From TM7 phylum sp. oral taxon 349 (lineage in GTDB: Bacteria > Patescibacteriota > Saccharimonadia > Saccharimonadales > Saccharimonadaceae): DNA of 64,000 bases. Position numbers and translations under genes: made by a program. Positions within the stretch are counted from its first letter, which is position 1. Each line of letters opens with the position of its first letter. Below, piece after piece: positions 27,375-36,719 of this stretch. The stretch lies in NCBI GenBank assembly GCA_018127705.1, contig CP072328.1, positions 186,001 through 250,000 on the forward strand. Reading direction: 5' to 3'. Under the pieces are notes generated by a model. That model had not been told where the DNA came from, did no database searches, and saw only the letters and a program-made list of their open reading frames with translations.

Positions 27375-29168
27375 ATGAAACGAACGCTTACTCTTAATTC
27401 TACTCAAGCAATCGGTAAACGTGTGACGGTTGCTGGCTGGGTGCATTCGCGACGCGATCATGGCGGGCTAATTTTTATTGACTTACGCGATCATACGGGG
27501 TTGCTGCAGCTAGTGTTTAATCCTGATCAGCCACAGGCGTTTGCGCTGGCGGAAGAACTGCGTGATGAATTTGTAATTTCTGCAAGCGGTATGGTGCGTG
27601 AACGCGACGAACAATTGCATAATGATAAAATTCTAACAGGGAACGTTGAGTTAGTTGTCGATGAGCTGAGGATTTTGAATCGCGCGGAGACATTACCGAT
27701 TCAACCGTTTGCTGACGATAACCAAGCCGGAGAAGAATTGCGTTTAAAGTATCGTTTTCTTGATTTGCGTCGCAACAAAGTTCAGACGATGCTAAAAAAA
27801 CGAGCTGAGATGTACAGGCTAATTCACCAGTACATGGACGAACGCGAATTTCTGGAAGTACAAACGCCGATTTTGGCAAATTCTAGCCCTGAAGGTGCGC
27901 GCGATTTTTTGATTCCATCGCGTCTGCATGAAGGTAAGTTTTACGCTTTGCCACAAGCACCGCAGCAATTCAAGCAATTACTAATGGTTGGTGGTGTGTC
28001 GCGCTATTACCAATTAGCAGCATGTTTTCGCGACGAGGATCCGCGAGCCGATCGCTTGTACGGTGAATTTTATCAACTGGACTGCGAAATGAGTTTTGTT
28101 GAAGATGGCGAAGAAGTTCGGCGGGAAGTCGAGCCGCTAATCAAGCAGCTGGTGGCCGATTTTGCCGGCAAAAAACTGCTGGGTCGGGGTATTCCGCGTA
28201 TTCCGTACGCAGAGGCAATGGAGCGCTACGGTTCTGACAAGCCGGATCTGCGCTTCGGCATGGAATTGGTTGACCTGACAAGCGTATTTAGTAGGACTGA
28301 ATTTGGCGTATTTAAGAATGCTGAGTGTATTAAAGCGATTTGCGTGTCGGGCGGCGCGAACTTGAGTCGCAAACAGATTGATACGTTTACTGCGATCGCG
28401 AAGAGCGAGGGTGCGGGTGGTTTGGCATACATTACTGTTGAGCGGTTGCCAGACTTAGGCCTTAATTCTGTTGATCCGGTTAGTGCTATGAGCGGACTGA
28501 AGTCGCCAATCCTCAAGTTTTTCTCGTCTGAGGAAGTCATGGGCGTACTTGAAGCGACTGGTGCGCAGTCGGGTGACGCTATCTTCTTCGGCGCTGATAC
28601 CCGCGTTACTGTTAACGCTGTCCTTGGTCGCTTGCGTAATGAATTTGCCACGCACTTTAATTTGAAAGATCCGAATGTTGTTGCGCTCGCCTGGATTGTT
28701 GATTTTCCGTTCTACGAGTGGGATGATGCTCGTAAGAAACTTGATTTTGGGCACAATCCGTTCAGTATGCCGCGTGGCGGTGAAGCAGCATTGGATGCGG
28801 CGACAACTGATAAGCAGCGCTTGGAGGTAGTCGCTGATCAGTTTGATATGGTAATGAACGGCTACGAAATTTGCTCAGGTGGCGTGCGCAATCACAATCC
28901 GGCAGTGCTTTACAAAGCGTTTGAGAATCTAGGCTATAATCGCGCCTATGTTGATGCTAAGTTTGGCGCAATGATTAATGCCTTTAAATATGGCGCTCCG
29001 CCACATGCTGGCTGTGCTTTCGGTGTTGACCGCATTCTAATGGAGCTGCTGAATGAAGAAAATGTTCGCGAAGTGCTTGCTTTTCCTAAAAATGGTTCGG
29101 GGCTAGATGTGATGATGAGCTCGCCAAGTGCAGTGGAGCCGGGGCAACTGCGCGAATTGGGACTATAG
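27375..29168 (+). CDS. aspS: Aspartyl-tRNA synthetase
   Basis: 597 residues, bacterial-type AspRS: OB-fold anticodon domain (VAGWVHSRRDHGGLIFIDLRD in two parts), class II motif 2 (CFRDEDPRADR), GAD insertion domain of the bacterial type (about 290-400), and motif 3 (GCAFGVDRILMELL). Without GatCAB in view, discriminating versus non-discriminating form is unknown. TACAAT lies nine bases before the ATG. Confidence 0.97.
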   Translation: MKRTLTLNSTQAIGKRVTVAGWVHSRRDHGGLIFIDLRDHTGLLQLVFNPDQPQAFALAEELRDEFVISASGMVRERDEQLHNDKILTGNVELVVDELRILNRAETLPIQPFADDNQAGEELRLKYRFLDLRRNKVQTMLKKRAEMYRLIHQYMDEREFLEVQTPILANSSPEGARDFLIPSRLHEGKFYALPQAPQQFKQLLMVGGVSRYYQLAACFRDEDPRADRLYGEFYQLDCEMSFVEDGEEVRREVEPLIKQLVADFAGKKLLGRGIPRIPYAEAMERYGSDKPDLRFGMELVDLTSVFSRTEFGVFKNAECIKAICVSGGANLSRKQIDTFTAIAKSEGAGGLAYITVERLPDLGLNSVDPVSAMSGLKSPILKFFSSEEVMGVLEATGAQSGDAIFFGADTRVTVNAVLGRLRNEFATHFNLKDPNVVALAWIVDFPFYEWDDARKKLDFGHNPFSMPRGGEAALDAATTDKQRLEVVADQFDMVMNGYEICSGGVRNHNPAVLYKAFENLGYNRAYVDAKFGAMINAFKYGAPPHAGCAFGVDRILMELLNEENVREVLAFPKNGSGLDVMMSSPSAVEPGQLRELGL

Positions 29169-29208
29169 CCTTCCCGGCGGACAATTATGAAGTTGATGTA
29201 GCTTTCAG

Positions 29209-29964
29209 ATGGATTTCCAACAACTTGTCCAGCAAAAAGGGAAACAACTCTACCGTTCCATGCCTTGGCGTGAGCGACCGACATTCTACTACGTGCTTGT
29301 CAGCGAGATTATGCTGCAACAAACCCAGGTGGGGCGCGTGCTCGCGAAATTTACTGAGTTTACGCGAACATTTCCGACTATTGATTCGCTTGCGGCGACA
29401 GACTTATCGCGCGTGCTGGCGGCGTGGCAAGGGTTAGGCTATAATCGCCGGGCAAAGTATTTGCACCAAGCAGCGCAAGCAGTGGCGGTGAATGGCACGC
29501 CGAATACGCAAATCAAACTTATGAAACTGCCGGGTGTCGGCGCAAATACGGCTGCGGCTATCCTGAATTATGCGTACGAAATTCCGACGCCGTTCGTCGA
29601 GACGAATATTCGCACGGTATACTTTCATCATTTTTTTGCTAATGAAACGCGTGTGAGCGATCAAGACGTTCTTGTAAAAGTCGCTGAAACAATAGACGCC
29701 GCCCGACCACGTGAATGGTTTTGGGCTCTGATGGACTATGGTGCGGAGCTCAAGCATCAGGGTCATGGGAGACTAAGTCAGAGCAAGCATTATACTAAGC
29801 AGTCATTGCTTGACGGCAGTATCCGTCAAATGCGCGGCGAGATCATTCGCCGTTACGTGCGTGGGCAATCAATTGCGCAGATAGCGCGTGAATTAAGTGG
29901 TGACTCACGTTTTGCAGCAGCATTACGCGGGGTGCAAAATGATGGGTTAATCAGTGAGGAATAA
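29209..29964 (+). CDS. MutY-like HhH-GPD DNA glycosylase lacking the FeS cluster
   Basis: 251 residues. MutY-type start (MPWRERPTFYYVLVSEIMLQ), catalytic glutamate in EIMLQQTQV, HhH-GPD LMKLPGVGANTAAAILNYAY and catalytic aspartate region PFVETNIRTVYFH. After MDYGAELK, where MutY has four cysteines of a 4Fe-4S cluster, there are none (KHQGHGRLSQSKHYTKQSLL), and the C-terminal NUDIX-like oxoG-recognition domain is absent. Probably an adenine glycosylase of the cluster-less type. Confidence 0.85.
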   Translation: MDFQQLVQQKGKQLYRSMPWRERPTFYYVLVSEIMLQQTQVGRVLAKFTEFTRTFPTIDSLAATDLSRVLAAWQGLGYNRRAKYLHQAAQAVAVNGTPNTQIKLMKLPGVGANTAAAILNYAYEIPTPFVETNIRTVYFHHFFANETRVSDQDVLVKVAETIDAARPREWFWALMDYGAELKHQGHGRLSQSKHYTKQSLLDGSIRQMRGEIIRRYVRGQSIAQIARELSGDSRFAAALRGVQNDGLISEE

Positions 29965-30005
29965 AGCCGTATCTAACTCTGTTATAATTTGACCATTTCG
30001 CTAAA

Positions 30006-30566
30006 ATGCGCGATAATAAAAAGCACATGAAGCGAGCATACATTCTGTTAGTGTTGGCAACTGCCTTGACGGTGAGTCCGCTTGTGAGTGCTGAAGGCTT
30101 GCAGCCGATTGTGCTTAGTAGTGCGCAACTCGCACTGATCCGAGCGAACTGCGTGTCGATTCGTTCATCCTTGCAACGGTTGCACGAGAATGACGCACTT
30201 GCGCGAGTAAATTTGGGGCGCGAATATGAAACGATTTCAAACAAGCTAATGGCGCCGATGAATAGTCGCATTGCACTTAATAAACTTGATGGTGTTATGG
30301 CTGCAAAAACGACGGTTGAGTTTGATGATGAGCTCGCGACATTTCGCTCAAGCTACCAGCGTTATGAGGAAAGCGTTGCGAGAACGATTAATATTGACTG
30401 CCAAGAGCGTCCAGTTGATTTTTATCAGATGATTGAATATGCACGTATGTACCGTGCTGAAGTTCGCCAAACCGTGATGAGAATGAGCGAATTGATAAAG
30501 AAGTACCGTATGCAAATTGATACGATTCACCAAACAAGCGACAAGAAACACGCAGGAGCAAAATGA
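30006..30566 (+). CDS. Secreted helical protein, unknown
   Basis: 186 residues with a signal peptide (MKRAYILLVLATALTVSPLV, from the ATG at 30027; likely cleavage after VSAEG) and a mostly helical mature part with two cysteines (C50, C134 approximately). Ends overlapping the next gene by 4 bp. No family recognised; probably extracytoplasmic. Confidence 0.6.
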   Translation: MRDNKKHMKRAYILLVLATALTVSPLVSAEGLQPIVLSSAQLALIRANCVSIRSSLQRLHENDALARVNLGREYETISNKLMAPMNSRIALNKLDGVMAAKTTVEFDDELATFRSSYQRYEESVARTINIDCQERPVDFYQMIEYARMYRAEVRQTVMRMSELIKKYRMQIDTIHQTSDKKHAGAK

Positions 30567-30997
30567 CAGAGGAGGTTGTTTCGCCGTATGTTAGTCTTAA
30601 CCAGGTCGCCGAGAGCCGCCGTCGGAAGATTCGCTTTGCGAGTATGATTATTTGTGTGATCGCAGTGGCATGTATACTTACGGGTATTTCGTTGTATATC
30701 TATGGCGCGAGTGGAGCGGTGCAGGTTGATTTGAGTCGCCCGGGCTATCAGTCGGTGCGCAAAGAAGCTACCGCTAATACATCAGATGAGCAGTTTGCGG
30801 CGACAGGTAATCTTGACGCAAAAGCGTATTTGCAGTTCAGCACGATGTATGACCGCCACGCTAAGCGAACTGTCGACGCGCCGAGTTTTGGTAAAGAAGC
30901 TCTAACTGACGACTCACTGCAAATCTTTACCGACACAAGTGCAAATAACGTAGCAAACCCTGCTCCAAGTCCGTCAGAAAGTCAGTCTGCGCAATGA
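30563..30997 (+). CDS. Single-pass membrane protein, unknown
   Basis: 144 residues: cytoplasmic N-terminus, one helix (about 27-50, ASMIICVIAVACILTGISLY), then a polar Ser/Asn/Ala-rich exterior domain. Overlaps both neighbours by 4 bp, so it is coupled to the secreted protein before and trmB after. Confidence 0.6.
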   Translation: MTEEVVSPYVSLNQVAESRRRKIRFASMIICVIAVACILTGISLYIYGASGAVQVDLSRPGYQSVRKEATANTSDEQFAATGNLDAKAYLQFSTMYDRHAKRTVDAPSFGKEALTDDSLQIFTDTSANNVANPAPSPSESQSAQ

Positions 30998-31647
30998 GTC
31001 AATTGCTCAACCCGAATGATTTTATCATCACTCGTAAGCGCAAAAAATACCGCTTTGCGCTATTTGCGAACTCGTCGCTTTGTTTTGAGCTTAGCGAGTG
31101 GGCGCCGCGTGCTGTTGATGTGCTAGAAATCGGCGCAGGAACAGGGCTGTTTAGCGTTGAGTTAGCGGCGCGCCATCCCGAGCAGACATTTGTCGCACTT
31201 GATGTTAAGGGCGATCGGTTGCAAAAGGGTGCATACCAGGCGGAGGCGCGTGGACTTAGGAACGTGTTTTTCGTGCGGGCGCGGGCAGATCAGTTAGCTA
31301 AACTCGTTGCTACGCGATCGCTCCGCACAATCTGGCTAACGTTTCCTGATCCGTTTCCGCGCCAGCGTTCAGCGGGTCGCCGGCTCACGCACACGCATTT
31401 TTTGCATATCTATGCTGAGTTGTTGTGTTCTGATGGCGAATTACTACTTAAACATGATAGCCTTGATTTTTTCTGCTGGAGTCTAGAGCAACTTGTTGCG
31501 GCGCAGTGGCGTGTTCAGAAACTATCGTTTGATCTGCACGAATCAAACCTGTATGATGAATATAAGATCAAGACTACCTACGAGCAACGTTGGTTGGATG
31601 AAGGGCGAAAAACGAATTTTGTCTGCGCGAAATCACCTGTAAAATAA
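30994..31647 (+). CDS. trmB: tRNA (guanine-N7-)-methyltransferase
   Basis: 217 residues. SAM-binding motif I VLEIGAGTGLFSVELA, the acidic motif FVALDVKGDRL, and the TrmB signature TIWLTFPDPFPRQRSAGRRL (LxFPDPWPKxxHxKRR in relatives), with final region TTYEQRWLDEGR. It makes m7G46 in the tRNA variable loop. Note the trp-to-phe change in FPDPW. Confidence 0.9.
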   Translation: MSQLLNPNDFIITRKRKKYRFALFANSSLCFELSEWAPRAVDVLEIGAGTGLFSVELAARHPEQTFVALDVKGDRLQKGAYQAEARGLRNVFFVRARADQLAKLVATRSLRTIWLTFPDPFPRQRSAGRRLTHTHFLHIYAELLCSDGELLLKHDSLDFFCWSLEQLVAAQWRVQKLSFDLHESNLYDEYKIKTTYEQRWLDEGRKTNFVCAKSPVK

Positions 31648-31671
31648 TTGAAAGATGAGCTGGAGAAAAAT

Positions 31672-32250
31672 ATGCCACATATTCACACGCAACCAAATCA
31701 GCACGATGCTAGCGTGACGATGTTTATCATATGTATGGACGGTAATCAGCCACAGTTGTTGATGCATATGCACCGCAAACTTGGTAAGTTGATGCCGCCG
31801 GGCGGGCATGTTGAGCTTGATGAAACGCCGTGGGCGGCGGTTAGCCACGAACTTCAAGAGGAGACGGGTTATCGGTTGACTGAATTAGATATCATGCAGC
31901 CGAAATTGCGTATGAAATCAGCACGTGACATTACGGTTCATCCGCAGCCATTCGCGAGCAATACGCATGCGGTGACGCCGGAGCATTTTCATACTGATTT
32001 AGATTACCTCTTTATCGCGCGATCAAAGCCGAGCGCGCCGCCTGCTGAGGGTGAATCAACCGACTTTCGTTGGATGAGTGCAGCAGATGTTGCAGCACTC
32101 GACGAGACGCAAACATATCCGAATATTCAGGATTTTTGCGCCTATGTGTTTGAAAAATTGTTGCCAAGCGACGTTTGGGAGACTGTGCCGGCGACGAGCT
32201 ACGACACAGCAGATACCACCGCAAAGTTTACGAGTAAGGAGGAGCTATGA
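31672..32250 (+). CDS. NUDIX hydrolase
   Basis: 192 residues from the ATG at 31672, with GAGCTGGAG upstream; the TTG at 31648 is less likely. The NUDIX box is complete: GGHVELDETPWAAVSHELQEETGY. Substrate cannot be told from sequence. The stop overlaps the MazG-like gene by 4 bp; both would cleave nucleotide pyrophosphate bonds, suggesting nucleotide sanitation. Confidence 0.85.
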   Translation: MPHIHTQPNQHDASVTMFIICMDGNQPQLLMHMHRKLGKLMPPGGHVELDETPWAAVSHELQEETGYRLTELDIMQPKLRMKSARDITVHPQPFASNTHAVTPEHFHTDLDYLFIARSKPSAPPAEGESTDFRWMSAADVAALDETQTYPNIQDFCAYVFEKLLPSDVWETVPATSYDTADTTAKFTSKEEL

Positions 32251-32588
32251 CGATTAATGATTATTCGCAGCAAGCCCTTCGTACGCTACTGGGTGAACAC
32301 GCTTATGGCGAGGTTGACGCTAAATTGATGGCGCAAGTATTGGGCTTGGGTGGTGAATCGGGCGAAGTGCTCGAAAAATTCAAGAAAATCTTGCGCGACA
32401 AACAAGGTAGGATCTCTGGTAGCGATCGCACGGCGATTGTCAAAGAGCTTGGCGACGTTCTTTGGTACGTTAATGCTATCGCTCATCTCGTTGGCTCAGA
32501 CCTTGAGGAAGTTGCACGCCTTAATAATGAAAAACTTGCTAGTCGCCAGTACCGCGGTCAACTGCAGGGCAGTGGCGATGATCGCTGA
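32247..32588 (+). CDS. MazG-like nucleotide pyrophosphohydrolase
   Basis: 113 residues. Pattern of the all-alpha NTP pyrophosphatase family: GLGGESGEVLEKFKK (E-x-x-E), then KELGDVLWYVNAIA (E-x-x-D). A single MazG-like domain. AGGAGGAGC precedes the start. Confidence 0.85.
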   Translation: MTINDYSQQALRTLLGEHAYGEVDAKLMAQVLGLGGESGEVLEKFKKILRDKQGRISGSDRTAIVKELGDVLWYVNAIAHLVGSDLEEVARLNNEKLASRQYRGQLQGSGDDR

Positions 32589-32609
32589 TTCTATCAGTAA
32601 AACACGTTC

Positions 32610-33911
32610 TTATATGGTAGACGTATTGGTGTTATCAGAACTTTCCGTCGTACTCGCCGCTTTTGCTAGTTGCTCTCGCAGCCAACCATCAATCGTGCCA
32701 GCCCCCATACATAGTACTAATTTACCGTTGTGTCGTGCCATTTCAATATGTCGCCACAGCTCGTCGTTAAGCTCGGCGTAATGGACGGTGTTACGATTCG
32801 TTAGATTGTTCGCTAATTCTTGTGGCGTTAATATCGGCAACCTTGGATCTTCACGCGTTAGATATGTTGGTAGCCAATAGATCTCTTCGGCAAGTTCCAT
32901 GCAGCTGTCGTATTGATCGCGAATTTCGTGTTGGCGGACGTTTTGATGCGGCTGATAAACGAGCACGACGTGGTCTGATATCTCGCGTGCCATCTGTAGC
33001 GTGGCGGCAATTTCAACCGGATGATGTCCATAGTCGCTATATAAATTATCCGCTAACTTCTCAAAGCGCCGTGACGTGCCAGGGAAACTTGATAACGCTG
33101 TCAGCACGGCATGCTGTTGCCCGAGCTTTAGGTATTCAAAGGCTTTTACAATGAGTGTTGCGTTGGCGCGGTTGTGCGCGCCTGCTAGCTGGAGCGGTAT
33201 AACCTCGCTATCTTTGAGCAACCACGTGCTCTTCGGTGTTTTCAAACCAGAGAACGTGTCGCGTAGCCACATGACAGTTTGTTTTGACTGCGTTAAAAAG
33301 CGTTCAAACGCGGCACGATAGTCGCTTTCGGTTGGATAGGTGTCCGGATGGTCATAATCAAGCGACGTGATGATTGAAATGTCAGGCTCGAAATGTAAAA
33401 AATTATAATCAAACTCGTCGCATTCGTATACAAAGTAGCGCGAATTCGGATCGAAATACCCGGAAGGAGCAAACGACGTCGTTGCTCCGATCGAAAAGCT
33501 CACTGGTATATTCAGCTGGCGGAATACCCACACCATCATTGCTGTGGTGGTAGTTTTGCCGTGTGTACCGGCGATAGCAATGAGCTTGAGTCCCTTTTCA
33601 CCGATGATGTAATTGATTAGTTCATCGCGTTTCGCCAGATGCAGTCCCAACTCGCGTGCTTTAAGCAGTTCCGGATGATCACTCGGCAAACCGGCGGTGT
33701 ATACAAACCAGTCAATTGATTGTTGCCGGTGACAGTACATTAAGTAGTCGCCTGTTTGATCGGTACTCACGGGAATGCCACGTTCTTGCAGCTCGCGCGT
33801 TGTGAGACTCTCCTGCATATCACTGCCGTGCACAATATGACCGGCGTCGTGTGCGATTTCTGCAAGCGGTCCCAGTCCAACGCCGCCAATACCCGAGAAG
33901 TAGATGTTCAT
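32610..33911 (-). CDS. murC: UDP-N-acetylmuramate--L-alanine ligase
   Basis: 433 residues from the ATG at 33911, the start that puts the Rossmann motif FSGIGGVGLGPLAEIAHDAG at the N-terminus. ATP loop AGTHGKTTTTAMM, central EYDEFD-like YECDEFDYNF, and a C-terminal domain with YGHHPVEIAATL. First Mur ligase step of peptidoglycan precursor synthesis. Faces the mazG-like gene tail to tail. Confidence 0.93.
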   Translation of the reverse strand: MNIYFSGIGGVGLGPLAEIAHDAGHIVHGSDMQESLTTRELQERGIPVSTDQTGDYLMYCHRQQSIDWFVYTAGLPSDHPELLKARELGLHLAKRDELINYIIGEKGLKLIAIAGTHGKTTTTAMMVWVFRQLNIPVSFSIGATTSFAPSGYFDPNSRYFVYECDEFDYNFLHFEPDISIITSLDYDHPDTYPTESDYRAAFERFLTQSKQTVMWLRDTFSGLKTPKSTWLLKDSEVIPLQLAGAHNRANATLIVKAFEYLKLGQQHAVLTALSSFPGTSRRFEKLADNLYSDYGHHPVEIAATLQMAREISDHVVLVYQPHQNVRQHEIRDQYDSCMELAEEIYWLPTYLTREDPRLPILTPQELANNLTNRNTVHYAELNDELWRHIEMARHNGKLVLCMGAGTIDGWLREQLAKAASTTESSDNTNTSTI

Positions 33912-33979
33912 ATCTTTTAGTATAGCATGCTCGGTGCTTATGGTATGGTATACTAATAGGGTATGAAGGTGGGGCGATA

Positions 33980-34606
33980 ATGGCAGATAAACGCTCAATT
34001 CGGCGCGATATTAAGAAATTGCAGCGCGTCAAAACGTGGCAACTATTAATTCTACTGATTTTGGCGGGGTTTCTATCAGCGACATTCTTACGCTTAAATA
34101 ACACAGGCATGGTGCAGCGCCGTAATGCTGTCACCGCCGCCGATAAGGTAGGTGGTGCGCAGCAAATCGCTGAGCGGATAGCGGAATTACAGCGATACTC
34201 AACTGCACACATGAATGCAAGCAGCGGTGTAATTTATTTGCAACATCAATATGATCGCGACGCGCAGGCAGCAATTAAAGCGGTATCAAATACTTCATCG
34301 GAAGGCGCTACCGCTAATGCTCGCGCCGAAGCTGTCTGTCATCCGCAGTACTCTGGCTGGTCGACGGCGTATATGCAGTGCGTTTTGGCGGAGCTTGCAA
34401 AGTACCCGACGTCAGATAAGCTTGCCGAGCCAAAGTTGCCAAATACCGAATTGTACCGATACGAATTTATATCGCCATTGTGGTCGCCCGACTTTGCTGG
34501 GTTTAGTTTGCTCTTGGTTGGGTTTTTAGTTTTTATCATTATCGTGCGGTTGATCAGCATGGGTATTTTACAAATCCTGCTGCGTCGTCATTACCGCTCT
34601 ATTTAG
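33980..34606 (+). CDS. Two-helix membrane protein, unknown
   Basis: 208 residues: basic N-terminus, helix at about 20-38, an extracytoplasmic domain of about 130 residues with two cysteines (C122, C138 approximately), then a second helix (FSLLLVGFLVFIIIVRLISM). GGTGGGGCGATA precedes the ATG. No family recognised. Confidence 0.6.
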   Translation: MADKRSIRRDIKKLQRVKTWQLLILLILAGFLSATFLRLNNTGMVQRRNAVTAADKVGGAQQIAERIAELQRYSTAHMNASSGVIYLQHQYDRDAQAAIKAVSNTSSEGATANARAEAVCHPQYSGWSTAYMQCVLAELAKYPTSDKLAEPKLPNTELYRYEFISPLWSPDFAGFSLLLVGFLVFIIIVRLISMGILQILLRRHYRSI

Positions 34607-34706
34607 CTCATGCGCTTCAGGGGTCGCTCAGGGGTGTTGACATGGCTATATAGTATGCGCTAAGCTAACAGGTGTAACTTAGACACTTAAATAGGAGGTA
34701 TCACTT

Positions 34707-34931
34707 ATGGCGTATCAGCACACGAATTCGAAAGGCGTTACATATTACTTACACAAAACTGAGTCTGTTCTGCGTGGTGGCAAGCATCAGATTATTTACT
34801 TTTTTGCTAAAGTAGCGAAGAATAAAAAAGGCACGCCGTGCGATTTGCCGGAAGACCGTTTTGTTAAAGAAAATCCGCGCAATGGCTTTTTGACTGTCTC
34901 GAAGAAGAAGGGCGGCGAGAAAGCGGAATAG
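34707..34931 (+). CDS. Small basic conserved-type protein
   Basis: 74 residues, start MAYQHTNSKGVTYYLHKTES, lysine-rich. A strong AGGAGGT eight bases before the ATG and a terminator right after indicate a well-expressed single gene. The sequence resembles a short protein I associate with Saccharibacteria; function unknown. Confidence 0.75.
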   Translation: MAYQHTNSKGVTYYLHKTESVLRGGKHQIIYFFAKVAKNKKGTPCDLPEDRFVKENPRNGFLTVSKKKGGEKAE

Positions 34932-34944
34932 AATATATTTTTAG

Positions 34945-34983
34945 AATAGCCTCGCCTTAGGAATAAGGGCGGGGCTATTTTAT
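34945..34983 (+). terminator. Terminator of the 74-residue gene
   Basis: AATAGCCTCGCC pairs with GGCGGGGCTATT around a 10 nt loop, followed by TTTTATT. Confidence 0.85.
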
Positions 34984-35034
34984 TGGGTAGTTTGAGCGGT
35001 ATGGCTATAGGAAAAGAGCGTATGACGGCACGAT

Positions 35035-35280
35035 ATGGCGATAATATTATTGGCACTATTAAGTTCACTGCTCGCAGCATTATATTTAAAGACTATAATG
35101 ATTTCTCTTGGGTTATATATTGAGAGATATAGAAGAAAAGATGACGTTACGAGCTATTGCGCGCAAGCTGCGATTGACATGAAGCGTCTAAAGGCGGAGA
35201 GAGTCTCGCGTATCTTGAACACAAATATTACAATAATAAGTGCTTGCGCTTTTTCTCGAAACACGATATGCTACGTATAG
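35035..35280 (+). CDS. Possible small membrane protein
   Basis: 81 codons with a hydrophobic N-terminal half (MAIILLALLSSLLAALYL). No clear ribosome-binding site; an intrinsic terminator 22 bp later shows that something is transcribed. Could instead be a small RNA or a decayed gene. Confidence 0.3.
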   Translation: MAIILLALLSSLLAALYLKTIMISLGLYIERYRRKDDVTSYCAQAAIDMKRLKAERVSRILNTNITIISACAFSRNTICYV

Positions 35281-35301
35281 AAACAAACAGGTGCCAAATT
35301 T

Positions 35302-35330
35302 GCCCTCCGTTCCCCGACGGAGGGCTTTTT
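35302..35330 (+). terminator. Intrinsic terminator
   Basis: GCCCTCCGT / ACGGAGGGC perfect 9 bp stem, 6 nt loop, five T. Confidence 0.88.
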
Positions 35331-35475
35331 GTTGGACGCTGCATCGCTGCATTGATTTTTATCTGTATAAAGTCTCGGTAGGGGTTAGTAGTTTCAACCC
35401 CGCATGCGCTTTCATTGCTGTAGATTTTAGCCCACAAATATTGTTTTATAATAAAAATGTTTCATAATATAGAGT

Positions 35476-36081
35476 ATGAATAATCATAGACATTTTGGAA
35501 ATTTTATGCCGTCGATATCACTTGACCAGCCCCTTACGGGAATAGACGATATGTTGGAGGCGTGTCAGCGTCAGAGCCAGAGCGATAATATTGATTTAAT
35601 GAGCTTGCATGAGTGTTCGCGAAAGTGGGAAGATTTACTCGCTATGGCGATTGAAGAAAAAACTCTAAAGGCGAAAATTGATGCAAAACGCCGCGATAGC
35701 GCAGGAAAACGTGCGCTTATTGCGCAGTGGCGCGAACACAACTATGAACTCTACCAAGCACTCGCAGAGCGCGAGGGCATTAACCCTGAATCGATCGTTT
35801 CAAGAAACTCGAAAACAGGCGAGATTACGTATCATACAGAAGCGGATGGCTATATTGCGGTACTGACGGCGCGGCGCAAGCTGTACGATGATATCGTCCG
35901 CGAACAAGAAGCGCAAAAAATAACAACGCTGCAGGCACGACGTGAAAGTGTGTCCGTGCGACAACAAAAGTCTGCGAGCAGGCTAGGGCGATGCATAGTT
36001 GCAGATACTGCTAATTTGCGTCGCTGGGAGGAATCTGACCACGCTGAGCGCGCTAGCGGCGCATATCTTGAGCGCGATTAA
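35476..36081 (+). CDS. Helical hypothetical protein
   Basis: 201 residues, highly charged, largely coiled-coil-like from residue 40 on, no membrane segment or signal. A run GINPESIVSRNSKTGEITYH interrupts the helices. Low-GC start region then normal composition. No family recognised. Confidence 0.55.
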   Translation: MNNHRHFGNFMPSISLDQPLTGIDDMLEACQRQSQSDNIDLMSLHECSRKWEDLLAMAIEEKTLKAKIDAKRRDSAGKRALIAQWREHNYELYQALAEREGINPESIVSRNSKTGEITYHTEADGYIAVLTARRKLYDDIVREQEAQKITTLQARRESVSVRQQKSASRLGRCIVADTANLRRWEESDHAERASGAYLERD

Positions 36082-36104
36082 TCAATGCTTATGTAATAAT
36101 TCCG

Positions 36105-36180
36105 TGGTGGGGGCGGCTGGACTTGAACCAGCGACCAACAGGTTATGAGCCCGCTGCTCTAACCACTGAGCTACGCCCCC
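36105..36180 (-). tRNA. tRNA (CAT), probably tRNA-Ile2
   Basis: Minus-strand cloverleaf: acceptor GGGGGCG/CGCCCCC, anticodon loop CTCATAA, T-loop TTCAAGT, A73, CCA encoded. Apart from acceptor and anticodon stems it closely follows E. coli tRNA-Ile2 (AGTGGTTAGAGC; TTGGTCGCTGGTTCAAGTCC), whereas the CAT tRNA at 41340 looks like elongator Met. If so, C34 would be changed to lysidine by the tilS product at 44072. The Ile/Met choice is inferred. Confidence 0.85.
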
Positions 36181-36229
36181 GCCCGATGCTATTATAGCCG
36201 ATTTTGTCCTGTTCGGCTATAATAAAATC

Positions 36230-36691
36230 ATGATATCGCTTATGCGTTCGAAACAATTCATGCGCTACATATGGCATCGTTACGCGACATTTAATACGGG
36301 TATCACGATCGTAGCAGGGTTTGTAGTGCTGAGTTGGGCGTGGGGCGCGGCATCAACGATTCAGGCGAATTTTGAAGCGCAAAAAGTCGTTGAGGAGCGG
36401 CAGCGCGAGCGTGATGTACTGGAGCTTGAGGTGGCAACGTTGCGCTATCAGCAGAATTACTATCGTAGCGATGAATTTAAAGACTTAGAAACACGTTCAA
36501 AATTAGGTTTGGCAAGTCCTGGTGAAAAAGTATTAATTTTGCCACCTAACAGCGAGCGAGCCCACCAACAGGACGAGCGAGACCAAAAACTCAAAACAGC
36601 AACATCGGCAAAAATAACCGCATCTGGGTCGAATTTTCAGCAGTGGATTAATTTTTTGTCGGGCAAAAGTGCTTCACAGTTGCAAAAGTAG
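36230..36691 (+). CDS. FtsB/DivIC-like septum formation initiator
   Basis: 153 residues: N-terminal membrane helix (about 20-38, ITIVAGFVVLSWAWGAAS), coiled coil (45-80), then the DivIC/FtsB-type segment YYRSDEFKDLETRSKLGLAS with PGEKVLILP. The charged C-terminal tail is extra. Leaderless: TATAAT at 36218-36223, six bases before ATG. Confidence 0.75.
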   Translation: MISLMRSKQFMRYIWHRYATFNTGITIVAGFVVLSWAWGAASTIQANFEAQKVVEERQRERDVLELEVATLRYQQNYYRSDEFKDLETRSKLGLASPGEKVLILPPNSERAHQQDERDQKLKTATSAKITASGSNFQQWINFLSGKSASQLQK

Positions 36692-36719
36692 TTATCCATG
36701 TGTATAATGACAACTGTAT

